Shown in pieces: positions 34,493 through 41,750 of a stretch of DNA of 46,993 bases; position 1 is the first letter of the stretch, and the number at the start of each line of letters is the position of its first letter. Both the position numbers and the translations under genes were made by a program. This DNA comes from Thermodesulfovibrionales bacterium. Its GTDB lineage: Bacteria; Nitrospirota; Thermodesulfovibrionia; Thermodesulfovibrionales; UBA9159. The notes below the pieces were generated by a model, which saw nothing but the letters and a program-made list of their open reading frames with translations, did no database searches and was not told where the DNA came from. The DNA lies in contig DASRZP010000124.1 in assembly GCA_035686305.1 (NCBI GenBank), forward strand, positions 1 to 46,993. Reading direction: 5' to 3'.

Positions 34493-35560
34493 TCAGGGGT
34501 GAACAATCTTTCCGCCTGCGTGGCCCAGCACAATAACGATTGGTGTCAGAATCAGGAGCATCGTCAAATAGGCATATTTAAGCACCGTTTCCTCAACAAG
34601 AATAACCGGGTTTACTACCCGAAGCATTAATGCCGCCGTGACGACAATCGCCAATATTACGGTAAATATTATCTTTCTTCTAAAAATCGGAGTCATTTTC
34701 CCCTCGTAAGCAATCTTCCAGGAGAGAACCCCCGAAATTCCGGCAACCATCACAGCTAAGAACCCACCGACGAGCATATAAAATGAAGCCCTCTCAAAGG
34801 AGCTGTTTCCGCTGAAGAGATAAAGAAGCGAAAAAGCGGACACTGCAATGGAATAAGCGATAGCGAAATGGACTGTTATAGAATGTGGATGCAGCCGCTC
34901 GAGCACTGTTAGAAATCTTTGTGCAAAATATTCTTCTTTGATAAACTCTCCTACAGACGTCACTCTTGACAGCACCTCTTCACCATGAGGAGCGCTCTTG
35001 AATTCTTCGGTCAGATCTTTGCCAGGAGAGTGCAGCGCGCCGTGCAGCCCGTTCTTCCAAAGTTTGCTATCCGATACGTCAAAGACCTTTCCTTTGTATG
35101 CGATGTATGCGCGCCTGCCTTCCTGCCCGTCAAAACCCTTCAGTTGCTCTACGGTGATCTTTCTCCCTTCGCCTGCATGCCGTACCACCGCATACATTAT
35201 TGCTCGTTCAAGGTTGTTGCGACCAATTTGACTTTTTACAAAATAGTCCTGGGCTCCTTTCCTAATGGCTCTGGTAGCCATTGATTCATTATTCAGACTT
35301 GCCATTATAATTATAGGGATGGATGTAGCCTCGGACTGCATTTTGGAAAAGGTAGTAAAGCCGACGCTGTCGGGAAGCATTAGGTCCAGAAGGATAACAT
35401 CGATTTGCCCTTCTTTAATGCGTTTCAGCCCCTTTGCAAGAGTGTCTGCCAGCTCGACATCAAATATCCCCCGGTCCGTCTTTAGCAACATTTCAACGAG
35501 CATCGCATCGTCAGGATTGTCTTCTATGAGAAGGATTCTTATCTTTTCTTTTTCTTCCAT
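34493..35560 (-). CDS. Receiver domain fused to cytochrome-b5-like heme domain and DUF2231-like membrane domain
   Basis: 355 residues. Residues 1-125 are a receiver (acidic pair Glu13-Asp14, phospho-acceptor Asp59 in LLDLMLPD, Lys109); the usual Thr/Ser in strand 4 is Ala87. Residues about 135-206 match prokaryotic cytochrome-b5-like domains (ITVEQLKGFDGQEG, AYIAYKGKVFDVSDSKLW, HSPGKDLTEEF, APHGEEVL), with His177 and His192 as likely heme ligands. Residues about 218-350 look like DUF2231 with HPHSITVHF and four helices. b5-DUF2231 pairings are known; adding a receiver is unusual. ATG 35560 is the first sensible Met; a TTG at 35620 overlapping the upstream stop is possible. It may couple heme redox state to phosphorylation. 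Confidence 0.88.
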   Translation of the reverse strand: MEEKEKIRILLIEDNPDDAMLVEMLLKTDRGIFDVELADTLAKGLKRIKEGQIDVILLDLMLPDSVGFTTFSKMQSEATSIPIIIMASLNNESMATRAIRKGAQDYFVKSQIGRNNLERAIMYAVVRHAGEGRKITVEQLKGFDGQEGRRAYIAYKGKVFDVSDSKLWKNGLHGALHSPGKDLTEEFKSAPHGEEVLSRVTSVGEFIKEEYFAQRFLTVLERLHPHSITVHFAIAYSIAVSAFSLLYLFSGNSSFERASFYMLVGGFLAVMVAGISGVLSWKIAYEGKMTPIFRRKIIFTVILAIVVTAALMLRVVNPVILVEETVLKYAYLTMLLILTPIVIVLGHAGGKIVHP

Positions 35561-35616
35561 CACATTACCAGTTAGTGCCCTTTGGGCCGATGATGACAGC
35601 TTTGCATCATACCAGT

Positions 35617-36684
35617 TCAATAAAAGGGAATCGTAAAATAGAACTGCGACCCCTTTCCGGGCTCTGATTCCACCCAGATCCTTCCCCCGTGACCCTCAAC
35701 TATCTTCTTGCACATGGCAAGACCCAGGCCGGTGCCGGGATATTCCTCTTCGGTATGAAGGCGCTGGAACAATACAAATAGCCTGTCAAATTGCTTCCGG
35801 TCTATTCCTATGCCATTGTCTTTTACAGAGAAGATCCACTCACTTCCATGACGAACGGCAGATACGTGCACTTGCGGAGTGCCTTTAGAAAATTTGACTG
35901 CATTGCCAAGAAGGTTCTGGAGCAACAAAATCATTTGTGTTTGGTCCGCCATGACCCGGGGGAGGGGATCGTGAGTTATGATCGCCCTCTTTTCTTCAAT
36001 GACAACCTGAAGGTTCTCCATCGCTTGAACAAGGATCGACTCAAAATCGAGGTCGACCGTCTCAATACTTTTTCCGACTTTGCAGAACGACAAAATGGCG
36101 TTCACCATTTGTTCCATCCGCACCGCGCCGCGTATGATGCGGTCCAGCATCTTCCCGGCGTCTTCGTCCATAATGCCCCTATAATCATTCGCCAGGATCT
36201 CGGAGAAGCTTTTTATCGATCGAAGGGGAGCCCGTATGTCGTGAGAAACGATATTAGCAAACTGTTCGAGATCCTTGTTAGAACTGGCCAGTTCCCCTGT
36301 CAAACGGGTCAGATGTTCCTCCATCATCTTGCGTTCGGTGATATCCCGGAGGGCAGCCAGAGAAGCATCTTCACCTTCCCATTCGGTTTCCGTTATCCGC
36401 ATCTCTACTACTACCCGCTGTTTCCCTCTGAGCAAAATTTCTATTTCTGTCTTCTCATTGGCCAAGACTGGATATCCGAATTCCTCCCCCAGCAGATCGC
36501 CCGCCTTTCGTCCGAACATCTGCTCAGCTGTGGGATTCACAAAAAGAATGCGGCCTTTCTTGTCCATAATAAGGATACCATCGGCGCTTTTGTTGATGAC
36601 ATTACAAAAGAGCGCTTCAGAGGCCTTGAGCGCAGTCCTCAGCTCTTCCAGTTGGGCCCTTAATTTTTCCTCATCTTCTGCCAT
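35617..36684 (-). CDS. PAS-domain histidine kinase
   Basis: 355 residues, soluble. An N-terminal coiled segment, a PAS domain (about 20-120: VINKSADGILIMDKKGRILFVN, DITERK), HisKA with phospho-acceptor His148 (IVSHDIRAP), and HATPase with N-box (LLQNLLGNAVKF), DNGIGID and GTGLGLAMCKKIVEGHGG. The last two domains are very close to those of the receiver-GAF kinase two genes on, so the pair probably arose by duplication. AGAGGAGCC precedes the ATG. It starts 28 bases after the kaiC stop and is a natural candidate for a SasA-like output kinase, though it lacks a KaiB-like sensor domain. Confidence 0.93.
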   Translation of the reverse strand: MAEDEEKLRAQLEELRTALKASEALFCNVINKSADGILIMDKKGRILFVNPTAEQMFGRKAGDLLGEEFGYPVLANEKTEIEILLRGKQRVVVEMRITETEWEGEDASLAALRDITERKMMEEHLTRLTGELASSNKDLEQFANIVSHDIRAPLRSIKSFSEILANDYRGIMDEDAGKMLDRIIRGAVRMEQMVNAILSFCKVGKSIETVDLDFESILVQAMENLQVVIEEKRAIITHDPLPRVMADQTQMILLLQNLLGNAVKFSKGTPQVHVSAVRHGSEWIFSVKDNGIGIDRKQFDRLFVLFQRLHTEEEYPGTGLGLAMCKKIVEGHGGRIWVESEPGKGSQFYFTIPFY

Positions 36685-36711
36685 AAGGCTCCTCTTCCGC
36701 TTGCCGCCTGT

Positions 36712-38220
36712 TCACTCAGTCTTGAAGAGCTCATTCAAACGCTCGATTTCGTCGGCGCCGGCCTGGACCGGGTTTCCCGACAGTATGCCGGAAATTCCCC
36801 TGAAAGGTCTGCCGATATGCATGCCCTTGGCGTCAATCGTAAATTGACGGATCTCTTTCTCATGTTTCGATCCCCTCATCTTCAGCACTACCACTCCGCG
36901 CCTGATATCGCCGTATACTTCTACATAGCGAAGCAGAATTATGGTGTCGGTAATAGTCGATATGTGAGATTCAGTTATCGATGTACCCCCCAGAAGAGTG
37001 GGTGCGGTAACTGTGAAGAGACCTGCGATCTCCCTATGTTTAACAAAGGAAGTCAGCCCTACGATGAATTCCCTGTACCCCTTTACAGTTGCCACACGCT
37101 CAAGAGCCGATAGGCTGTCGACTGCAAGCCGATTAGGCCGAAACTCCTCTATAGCATCCTTGATCTCGATAAGGTGCTCCTCAAGACTGGCTATTTCAGG
37201 GTAAGAACAGATGATCTTAAGTTGACCAGCCTCCTCCATACCTACGAAGTCCTCGCTCCATCCGCGTGCGTTTCGGATAAGCTGCTCGCGGCTTTCCTCA
37301 AAGGCAAGCATGAGGCATTTCTCTCCCTGTGATGCACCGCCTGCCAGGAATTTGGTGGCTAATAAGGTCTTGCCGGTTCCGGTAGCCCCTGAGACGAGGA
37401 TTACAGAATCCCTGAAAAAACCGCCGCCGCACATACCGTCCAGCTCCTCATTTCCGGAGAAGACTCGCTGATCCGAAGATTTCTGGGTGAGTTCGATGGC
37501 CGAAAGCGGCAATACCACAACGCCCTCACCGGAAGAAACTGTGAATGGCCATTCACCTTTTTGGTGGTATGCCCCGCGGAACTTAAGGATCTCTATCGTC
37601 CGCCGCCGTTTCTCCTCATCAAGAGCGTTTCGCAGGATAATAACGTTATCCGCCACGAACTCTTCAACACCGATGCGAGAGATTTCTCCATACTCCTCGA
37701 TCCTCTCCACCGTAAGGAGTGCCGTCACCCCCATTTCCTTTAGGGCAGCGACAATCCGGAAGAGCTCGCGCCGGACAACGCCCTGATTGCTGAAACGTGT
37801 AAAAATGGCGCCTACAGAGTCCATGGACAATCTCGTCGCCCCTGTTTTTTTTACAGCATACTCGACACGGGCCAGCAGCGCTCCGAAGTCGTATTCGCCA
37901 ACAACCGTCGCCTCCTGGTTCGGTTCGGGCGAGGCGTCGACAAAGGCCCACTTGCCTTCCTTTTCCCATGATTTGATGTCCCAGCCGAATCCTTTCACAT
38001 TGCTCCGGATATCCTCTTTAGGTTCCTCGAAGGTGACGAAAACGCCATTTTCATCAATACGGATCCCAGCCGCCAAAAACTGGGCCGCGAATACCGTCTT
38101 TGCGCTGCCGGATGACCCAGCAAGCAGGGTTGTCCTCCCTTTTGGAAGGCCCCCGGCGGCTATCAGGTCAAAACCCGGGATATGTGTTGCAAGCTTCTCG
38201 ATGTCCTGATGTCCTTCCAT
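36712..38220 (-). CDS. kaiC: KaiC-type double-domain ATPase
   Basis: 502 residues, close to cyanobacterial KaiC. Two RecA-like domains: CI with Walker A at 35-42 (GSSGSAKT) and catalytic Glu65-Glu66; CII with Walker A at 278-285 (GATGTGKT) and Glu308-Glu309. In CII the phosphorylation region reads TESHISTITDTI, so residues Ser421 and Thr422 (equivalent to Ser431/Thr432 of Synechococcus KaiC) and Thr416 are all kept. KaiC hexamers auto-phosphorylate and dephosphorylate, and the cycle is shifted by KaiB. AGGAGGATAAATAG precedes the ATG. It lies 29 bases after a kaiB gene. Intact phosphosites suggest a working phosphorylation switch rather than a generic RecA-like ATPase. Confidence 0.95.
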   Translation of the reverse strand: MEGHQDIEKLATHIPGFDLIAAGGLPKGRTTLLAGSSGSAKTVFAAQFLAAGIRIDENGVFVTFEEPKEDIRSNVKGFGWDIKSWEKEGKWAFVDASPEPNQEATVVGEYDFGALLARVEYAVKKTGATRLSMDSVGAIFTRFSNQGVVRRELFRIVAALKEMGVTALLTVERIEEYGEISRIGVEEFVADNVIILRNALDEEKRRRTIEILKFRGAYHQKGEWPFTVSSGEGVVVLPLSAIELTQKSSDQRVFSGNEELDGMCGGGFFRDSVILVSGATGTGKTLLATKFLAGGASQGEKCLMLAFEESREQLIRNARGWSEDFVGMEEAGQLKIICSYPEIASLEEHLIEIKDAIEEFRPNRLAVDSLSALERVATVKGYREFIVGLTSFVKHREIAGLFTVTAPTLLGGTSITESHISTITDTIILLRYVEVYGDIRRGVVVLKMRGSKHEKEIRQFTIDAKGMHIGRPFRGISGILSGNPVQAGADEIERLNELFKTE

Positions 38221-38249
38221 CTATTTATCCTCCTGTTGTAGGCATATGT

Positions 38250-38528
38250 TTATAGGTCCTTCAGGTCCATCCCGATAAGTACCTTTTCCTTTTCTGAAAG
38301 ATCACCGATGAGTCTCCTCATAGGAGGAGGCAATTTTTTGATCAGGGTCGGCGTTGCCAGAATCTTGTCATCTTCAGCCAGTTGCGGGTTCTCAAGGACA
38401 TCGATGACACTCAACTCGTATTCGCCACGCAGTTCCATTTCACAAATAGAATGCAGGTTGACGATGCACTGCTCCGACCTTTGAGTCCTGCCAGCAATAT
38501 AGAGCTTAAGATGATATCTATGTGGCAT
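38250..38528 (-). CDS. kaiB: KaiB protein, copy adjacent to kaiC
   Basis: 92 residues. The KaiB signature is very clear: [19 protein letters not shown] at the start, [22 protein letters not shown] in the middle and [24 protein letters not shown] at the end. The prolines in ATPTL and LPPP, which support the fold switch of KaiB, are present. AAAGGAG precedes the ATG. It overlaps the PAS/KaiA-like gene by 11 bases. Relative to cyanobacterial KaiB it lacks the acidic C-terminal tail. It should bind KaiC CI. Confidence 0.96.
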   Translation of the reverse strand: MPHRYHLKLYIAGRTQRSEQCIVNLHSICEMELRGEYELSVIDVLENPQLAEDDKILATPTLIKKLPPPMRRLIGDLSEKEKVLIGMDLKDL

Positions 38529-39393
38529 TTTCTTCTCCTTTAGGCAGCCCGATCTTATTTTGAGTCTTCACCTCCCCGCCTCCGAATGCCCGATTTCGGT
38601 AATAAGTCGTTACACGACCGAGAAGTTCAATTAGGAGGAAGTGTCCCTCTTCAATATAGCCTCTCATCCGAGCCGGGGAAGCGTTCCTGCCTTTATTCTT
38701 CAATACCGCACTATGAAGATCTACCACATCGCGCGCGGTCGCCTTAAGAAAACCCAGTCGGTTTCCAAGATCATCGATCGCATTTGAAAGATTCCCTTCG
38801 ATTTTGAAAATCCGTCGCTCAATAGATTCCTCCATAATCCTGCCATACCCTTCGACCATGTCCTCAAAAACGGCAGGGGCGGAGTCTCTAAGAGGCATCA
38901 CTCCCATCATGCGCGCCGTCACCGAGGCTGCCGGAGGCTGCGAAATCTCTTCGAAAGCACGGAGCGTCGTCTCAAGTTCAGCGATCCTTCGTTCCATAAG
39001 CTGGGCCCTCGCTTCCTCCAACAGTTTGCGTTCGGTAATGTCGCTTATAGATGCCATAACCATCAGGTCAGCCCCTTCTCCTGCGTGGCTTAGAGAAATT
39101 TCGACTGGAAATTCGCTGCCGTCCTTTTTCCTCGCTGAAAGATCGAGCCCCAGCCCTATAGGACGGTTACGGGGATTGGTCAGATACCCGTTTCTGCGAG
39201 CTACATGGATCTCGCGCACCCGGTCCGGCACCAGGACTTCCACTACCTTACCGATCAACTCTTCTGACCGATAGCCGAAGAGATCCAATGTCCTATTATT
39301 TGCAAAGACAATCCGTCCCTGTCTGTTCACGATAATGATGCACTCTGCCGCAGACTGCAGAAGTATGCGCAATATGGAATCAGATTTTTCCAT
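38518..39393 (-). CDS. PAS-domain protein with a C-terminal helical domain resembling KaiA/RsbU
   Basis: 291 residues. A PAS domain (about 8-122: [29 protein letters not shown]) and a coiled linker (about 122-150) precede an all-helical C-terminal domain (about 172-270, including [20 protein letters not shown] and [20 protein letters not shown]). By eye this resembles the KaiA C-terminal/RsbU N-terminal helical fold (helix, then a DVVxLHxxxL helix, then a long final helix). No kinase or phosphodiesterase motif follows. Its position between two kaiB genes makes a KaiA-like role attractive, with PAS in place of the KaiA pseudo-receiver. PAS is sure; the KaiA-like call is a hypothesis. Confidence 0.8.
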   Translation of the reverse strand: MEKSDSILRILLQSAAECIIIVNRQGRIVFANNRTLDLFGYRSEELIGKVVEVLVPDRVREIHVARRNGYLTNPRNRPIGLGLDLSARKKDGSEFPVEISLSHAGEGADLMVMASISDITERKLLEEARAQLMERRIAELETTLRAFEEISQPPAASVTARMMGVMPLRDSAPAVFEDMVEGYGRIMEESIERRIFKIEGNLSNAIDDLGNRLGFLKATARDVVDLHSAVLKNKGRNASPARMRGYIEEGHFLLIELLGRVTTYYRNRAFGGGEVKTQNKIGLPKGEENAT

Positions 39394-39420
39394 GCGTCTG
39401 TTACACCGGCGTAGATCTGA

Positions 39421-39723
39421 TCATGCCGGCTCCTCTCGCTTTAATGGAGGCTGAAGTGGCAACCCGAGGTAAGAGAAAACTTTTTCAGTTTCGGAGAAAT
39501 CGCCGACTATACGTCTGGCCGGGGGAGGAGAAATAAGGATAAGTGTAGGAGTCGCAAGAATTTTATCTTCTTCGGCCGCCTGGGGTTGATCCACCACGTC
39601 GCAGACACTGAACTCATAATCAGCAGCCGGAAGGGCGTCAAGTATGCGGCTTAGATTGGCAACTGCACGCTCAGTTCGCGGAGTCCTCCCCGAAATGTAA
39701 AGTTTAAGTATAATTCTTGCCAT
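39421..39723 (-). CDS. kaiB: KaiB protein, distal copy
   Basis: 100 residues, the first gene of the Kai operon. [41 protein letters not shown] and SPPPARRIVGDFSETEKVF match KaiB. It differs from the other copy by a VDQPQAAE segment for LENPQLAE and by a Pro-rich, charged C-terminal extension. Two diverged copies in one operon suggest different partners or a competition between them. GGAGATGAATA precedes the ATG. Confidence 0.95.
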   Translation of the reverse strand: MARIILKLYISGRTPRTERAVANLSRILDALPAADYEFSVCDVVDQPQAAEEDKILATPTLILISPPPARRIVGDFSETEKVFSYLGLPLQPPLKREEPA

Positions 39724-39842
39724 TATTCATCTCCATGATATGAATCCCATCAACAATATGAACAATCCCGCAGCGAGTAATTACCGCTTCCGACTTGGCA
39801 TCATGTCTCCTTTATGATCTATTTTAATATATCAAGACATTG
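39724..39842 (-). promoter_or_regulatory. Leader of the Kai operon with candidate promoter and short upstream frame
   Basis: On the minus strand TAAAAT (39826-39821) lies 18 bases from TTGGAC (39850-39845), which falls in the likely end of the IS4 element. Further down, AAGGAG precedes ATGATGCCAAG, a seven-codon frame ending in TAA at 39781, about 55 bases before kaiB. The box matches are moderate and the short frame may be chance. Confidence 0.3.
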
Positions 39843-39919
39843 CTGTCCAAGATAACTGTGGCCTATATAAGACCTCTTTGAAACATACGACTTTTTAGAC
39901 GGATTTTGACGATCTGAAA

Positions 39920-39969
39920 ATGAGGTTCTCTCATCTGTGCTGTCCAAATCACGCGAAAAAGAACCTCAT
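39920..39969 (-). terminator. Inverted repeat at the end of the transposase gene
   Basis: ATGAGGTTCT (39920-39929) and AGAACCTCAT (39960-39969) form a perfect 10-bp stem that spans the stop codon. A short T-run follows on the minus strand. A weak terminator candidate; it may also protect the mRNA end. Confidence 0.4.
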
Positions 39970-41112
39970 CTGGTCGGGATCGTAAGTCACTGGTAATGTT
40001 TCAAAGGGACTGTCCAGCCAAGCCCACAAATTCCGATGGGTGAAGAGATTCATCCGCACCGGAGAGACCAAGTTCGATAACGACCAGTTGTATTGTGATT
40101 TCAATTGAAGATATTTCAAGATGAGCATTGCTATCAGTGCTGTCCAAATCTGTATCTTCACCGCATTGGCGCTTGTTCCCACAAACGTCTTGATCTTGAG
40201 GTTTTGTTTCAGTGCCTTGAAAAACAACTCCACCTGCCACCGGTCTTTATATACTGCGCTGACCGTAGAGGCACCAAGCTGCAGATGATTCGTCAGAAAC
40301 GCAAACACCCTGTCAGCTTCAGGATCATACACATCCACTCGACGCAAAAGATACGGACACTTTTCCTCTGCCTTTACTCCTGTCAGACGGATAATCTCAT
40401 CTTTAAGAATATGACGGTTTTGAGGAACTTCTCTGGTCTCGACGACGTCATACACGGCGTTGTCTTTCATTCTGGTTACAAAGTATATTCCCTGGGCCGT
40501 CCATTTGCCGAAGAGGACGTAATCGTTATATCCCCGGTCATCCACCACTATGGTTCCGGGATCGAATTGAATCGTATGAGCAACCCTTACATCGGAAATC
40601 TTCCCTTCGGTAATTACGGCAAAAGAGGGTAAGTAACCATCGTGATCGAGCACAAGATGAAGCTTCACCGCTCCTTTTCTCCTGCGAAACTTCGCCCAAT
40701 CATAGAGACTCAAGCACAAGTCAATGGGGGAGGAATCAAGACTCATCAGCTTGTTTTTGAACCGAAACTTCTTCTTCCCCGTCACGGCTCCTTTGCACCG
40801 ACCGAGGAGGGCCAAGAACAGATCCTGGTACATTTCCCACGGACGGTGCGCATTGGCATACGCAAGCGTTGTCCGTTTCGGAGCTTCGATGCCCAAATGC
40901 TTCAGCTTTCCTTCACAGCTCATCAGGCCGTTAACGATCTCCCTCAGCGATTGAGCCTTCCCCAACTGACAAAACAGCATACTCACAAACTGCCCCCAAC
41001 TGCTGAATCCCTTCGCATGCCGCTCCGCCTGATGCTTCTTTGCCACCAACTGAAACTCCTTCCGCGGAAACCATTGCAACAATTGGCTGAATATGCTACA
41101 AAATACACTCAT
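39949..41112 (-). CDS. IS4-family transposase
   Basis: 387 residues, apparently intact. The N-terminal DUF4372-like region (QFVSMLFCQLGKAQSLREI) precedes a DDE domain with Asp126 (LMSLDSSPID), Asp192 (VVDDRGYND) and Glu295. The IS4 YREK motif is complete: Tyr288, Arg291, Glu295 and Lys302 in YKDRWQVELFFKALK. AAAGGAGG precedes the ATG but lies inside a long hairpin, which should keep translation low on read-through transcripts. Confidence 0.95.
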   Translation of the reverse strand: MSVFCSIFSQLLQWFPRKEFQLVAKKHQAERHAKGFSSWGQFVSMLFCQLGKAQSLREIVNGLMSCEGKLKHLGIEAPKRTTLAYANAHRPWEMYQDLFLALLGRCKGAVTGKKKFRFKNKLMSLDSSPIDLCLSLYDWAKFRRRKGAVKLHLVLDHDGYLPSFAVITEGKISDVRVAHTIQFDPGTIVVDDRGYNDYVLFGKWTAQGIYFVTRMKDNAVYDVVETREVPQNRHILKDEIIRLTGVKAEEKCPYLLRRVDVYDPEADRVFAFLTNHLQLGASTVSAVYKDRWQVELFFKALKQNLKIKTFVGTSANAVKIQIWTALIAMLILKYLQLKSQYNWSLSNLVSPVRMNLFTHRNLWAWLDSPFETLPVTYDPDQMRFFFA

Positions 41113-41173
41113 GTTGAGCCCTCCTTTGGTTTTTTGTTCTTCCCAGAACTGTTATACCAAATCAGGGCTCAAC
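41113..41173 (-). promoter_or_regulatory. Hairpin covering the transposase ribosome binding site
   Basis: On the minus strand the 5' leader folds as GTTGAGCCCT paired with AGGGCTCAAC (10 bp, perfect), then an internal TTTGGT/ACCAAA pairing and an inner GTTCT/AGAAC. The 3' arm contains the GGAGG site and ends directly at the ATG. Transcripts that enter from outside would carry the whole hairpin and hide the site. Confidence 0.6.
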
Positions 41174-41210
41174 TCATAAATCTATTTTGGCCAAGAGTGA
41201 TACACGGTAG

Positions 41211-41750
41211 GTGTTTTCCCCAATCATGGGTTGATATTGGCACATTTTGTTTCCATAAAAAAGAAAAAGGTTGGTTTAAATCGAGCTGTATTGTTTAATC
41301 AGTTTGGGTATTTTGTGTTATTACGGACAAAAGGCGGTTTGGGTAAAATATGGGAAAATCCACAAAGGTCTTGAAAGAGGCTGGCTCCACAGTTCCACAT
41401 GTACTCCGCAAACGTGCATGCCTCCGAAAAGTGAAGGGTATTATCGGAAATCTTGCTCCCGTCAAAAGATTGCCAGAGTCGACTTGTCGGTGTTAACGAC
41501 AGCGGATAGCAGAAGAAGAAACGTTGCTTTCCCAAAGAAACTTGACAGGACTTTGCAAAGACTGCAATCTGTCAGCGATTGAACGACACGCATGTGTCAA
41601 TCGAAAATCATCCGTCTGTCTTCGCTGTCGACACCATCCCCTGTGAGACCGTCTTTAATATACTGAATTATTACCCTTCGATCTCTCTTACTGGAACGTC
41701 TTCAAATTATATTCTGCGATCGCATTTGCGACGGAACAGCGCATGTACCA
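41211..41750. other. Spacer between the IS element and serA without a supported gene
   Basis: Reading frames on both strands (about 41299-41582) have no ribosome binding site and no recognisable family. The stretch could hold decayed coding sequence from an older insertion, but I cannot show it. Confidence 0.35.

Larger units (their letters stand above)
39843..41210 (-). mobile_element. IS4-family insertion sequence
   Basis: A single transposase gene with an imperfect terminal inverted repeat. The left end CTGTCCAAGATAACTGTGGCC (from 39843) and the complement of the right end (to 41210, CTACCGTGTATCACTCTTGGCC) agree at roughly two thirds of positions. No flanking target duplication could be seen, so the ends are approximate. 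It separates the Kai operon from serA. Confidence 0.6.

Noticed and set aside
35791-36663. 290-codon open frame on the plus strand within the PAS kinase gene
   Set aside because: It is a shadow of a well-supported kinase gene on the other strand.
41299-41582. Overlapping frames on both strands next to the IS element as a second transposase remnant
   Set aside because: No transposase motif could be recognised in either frame; the claim would be a guess.
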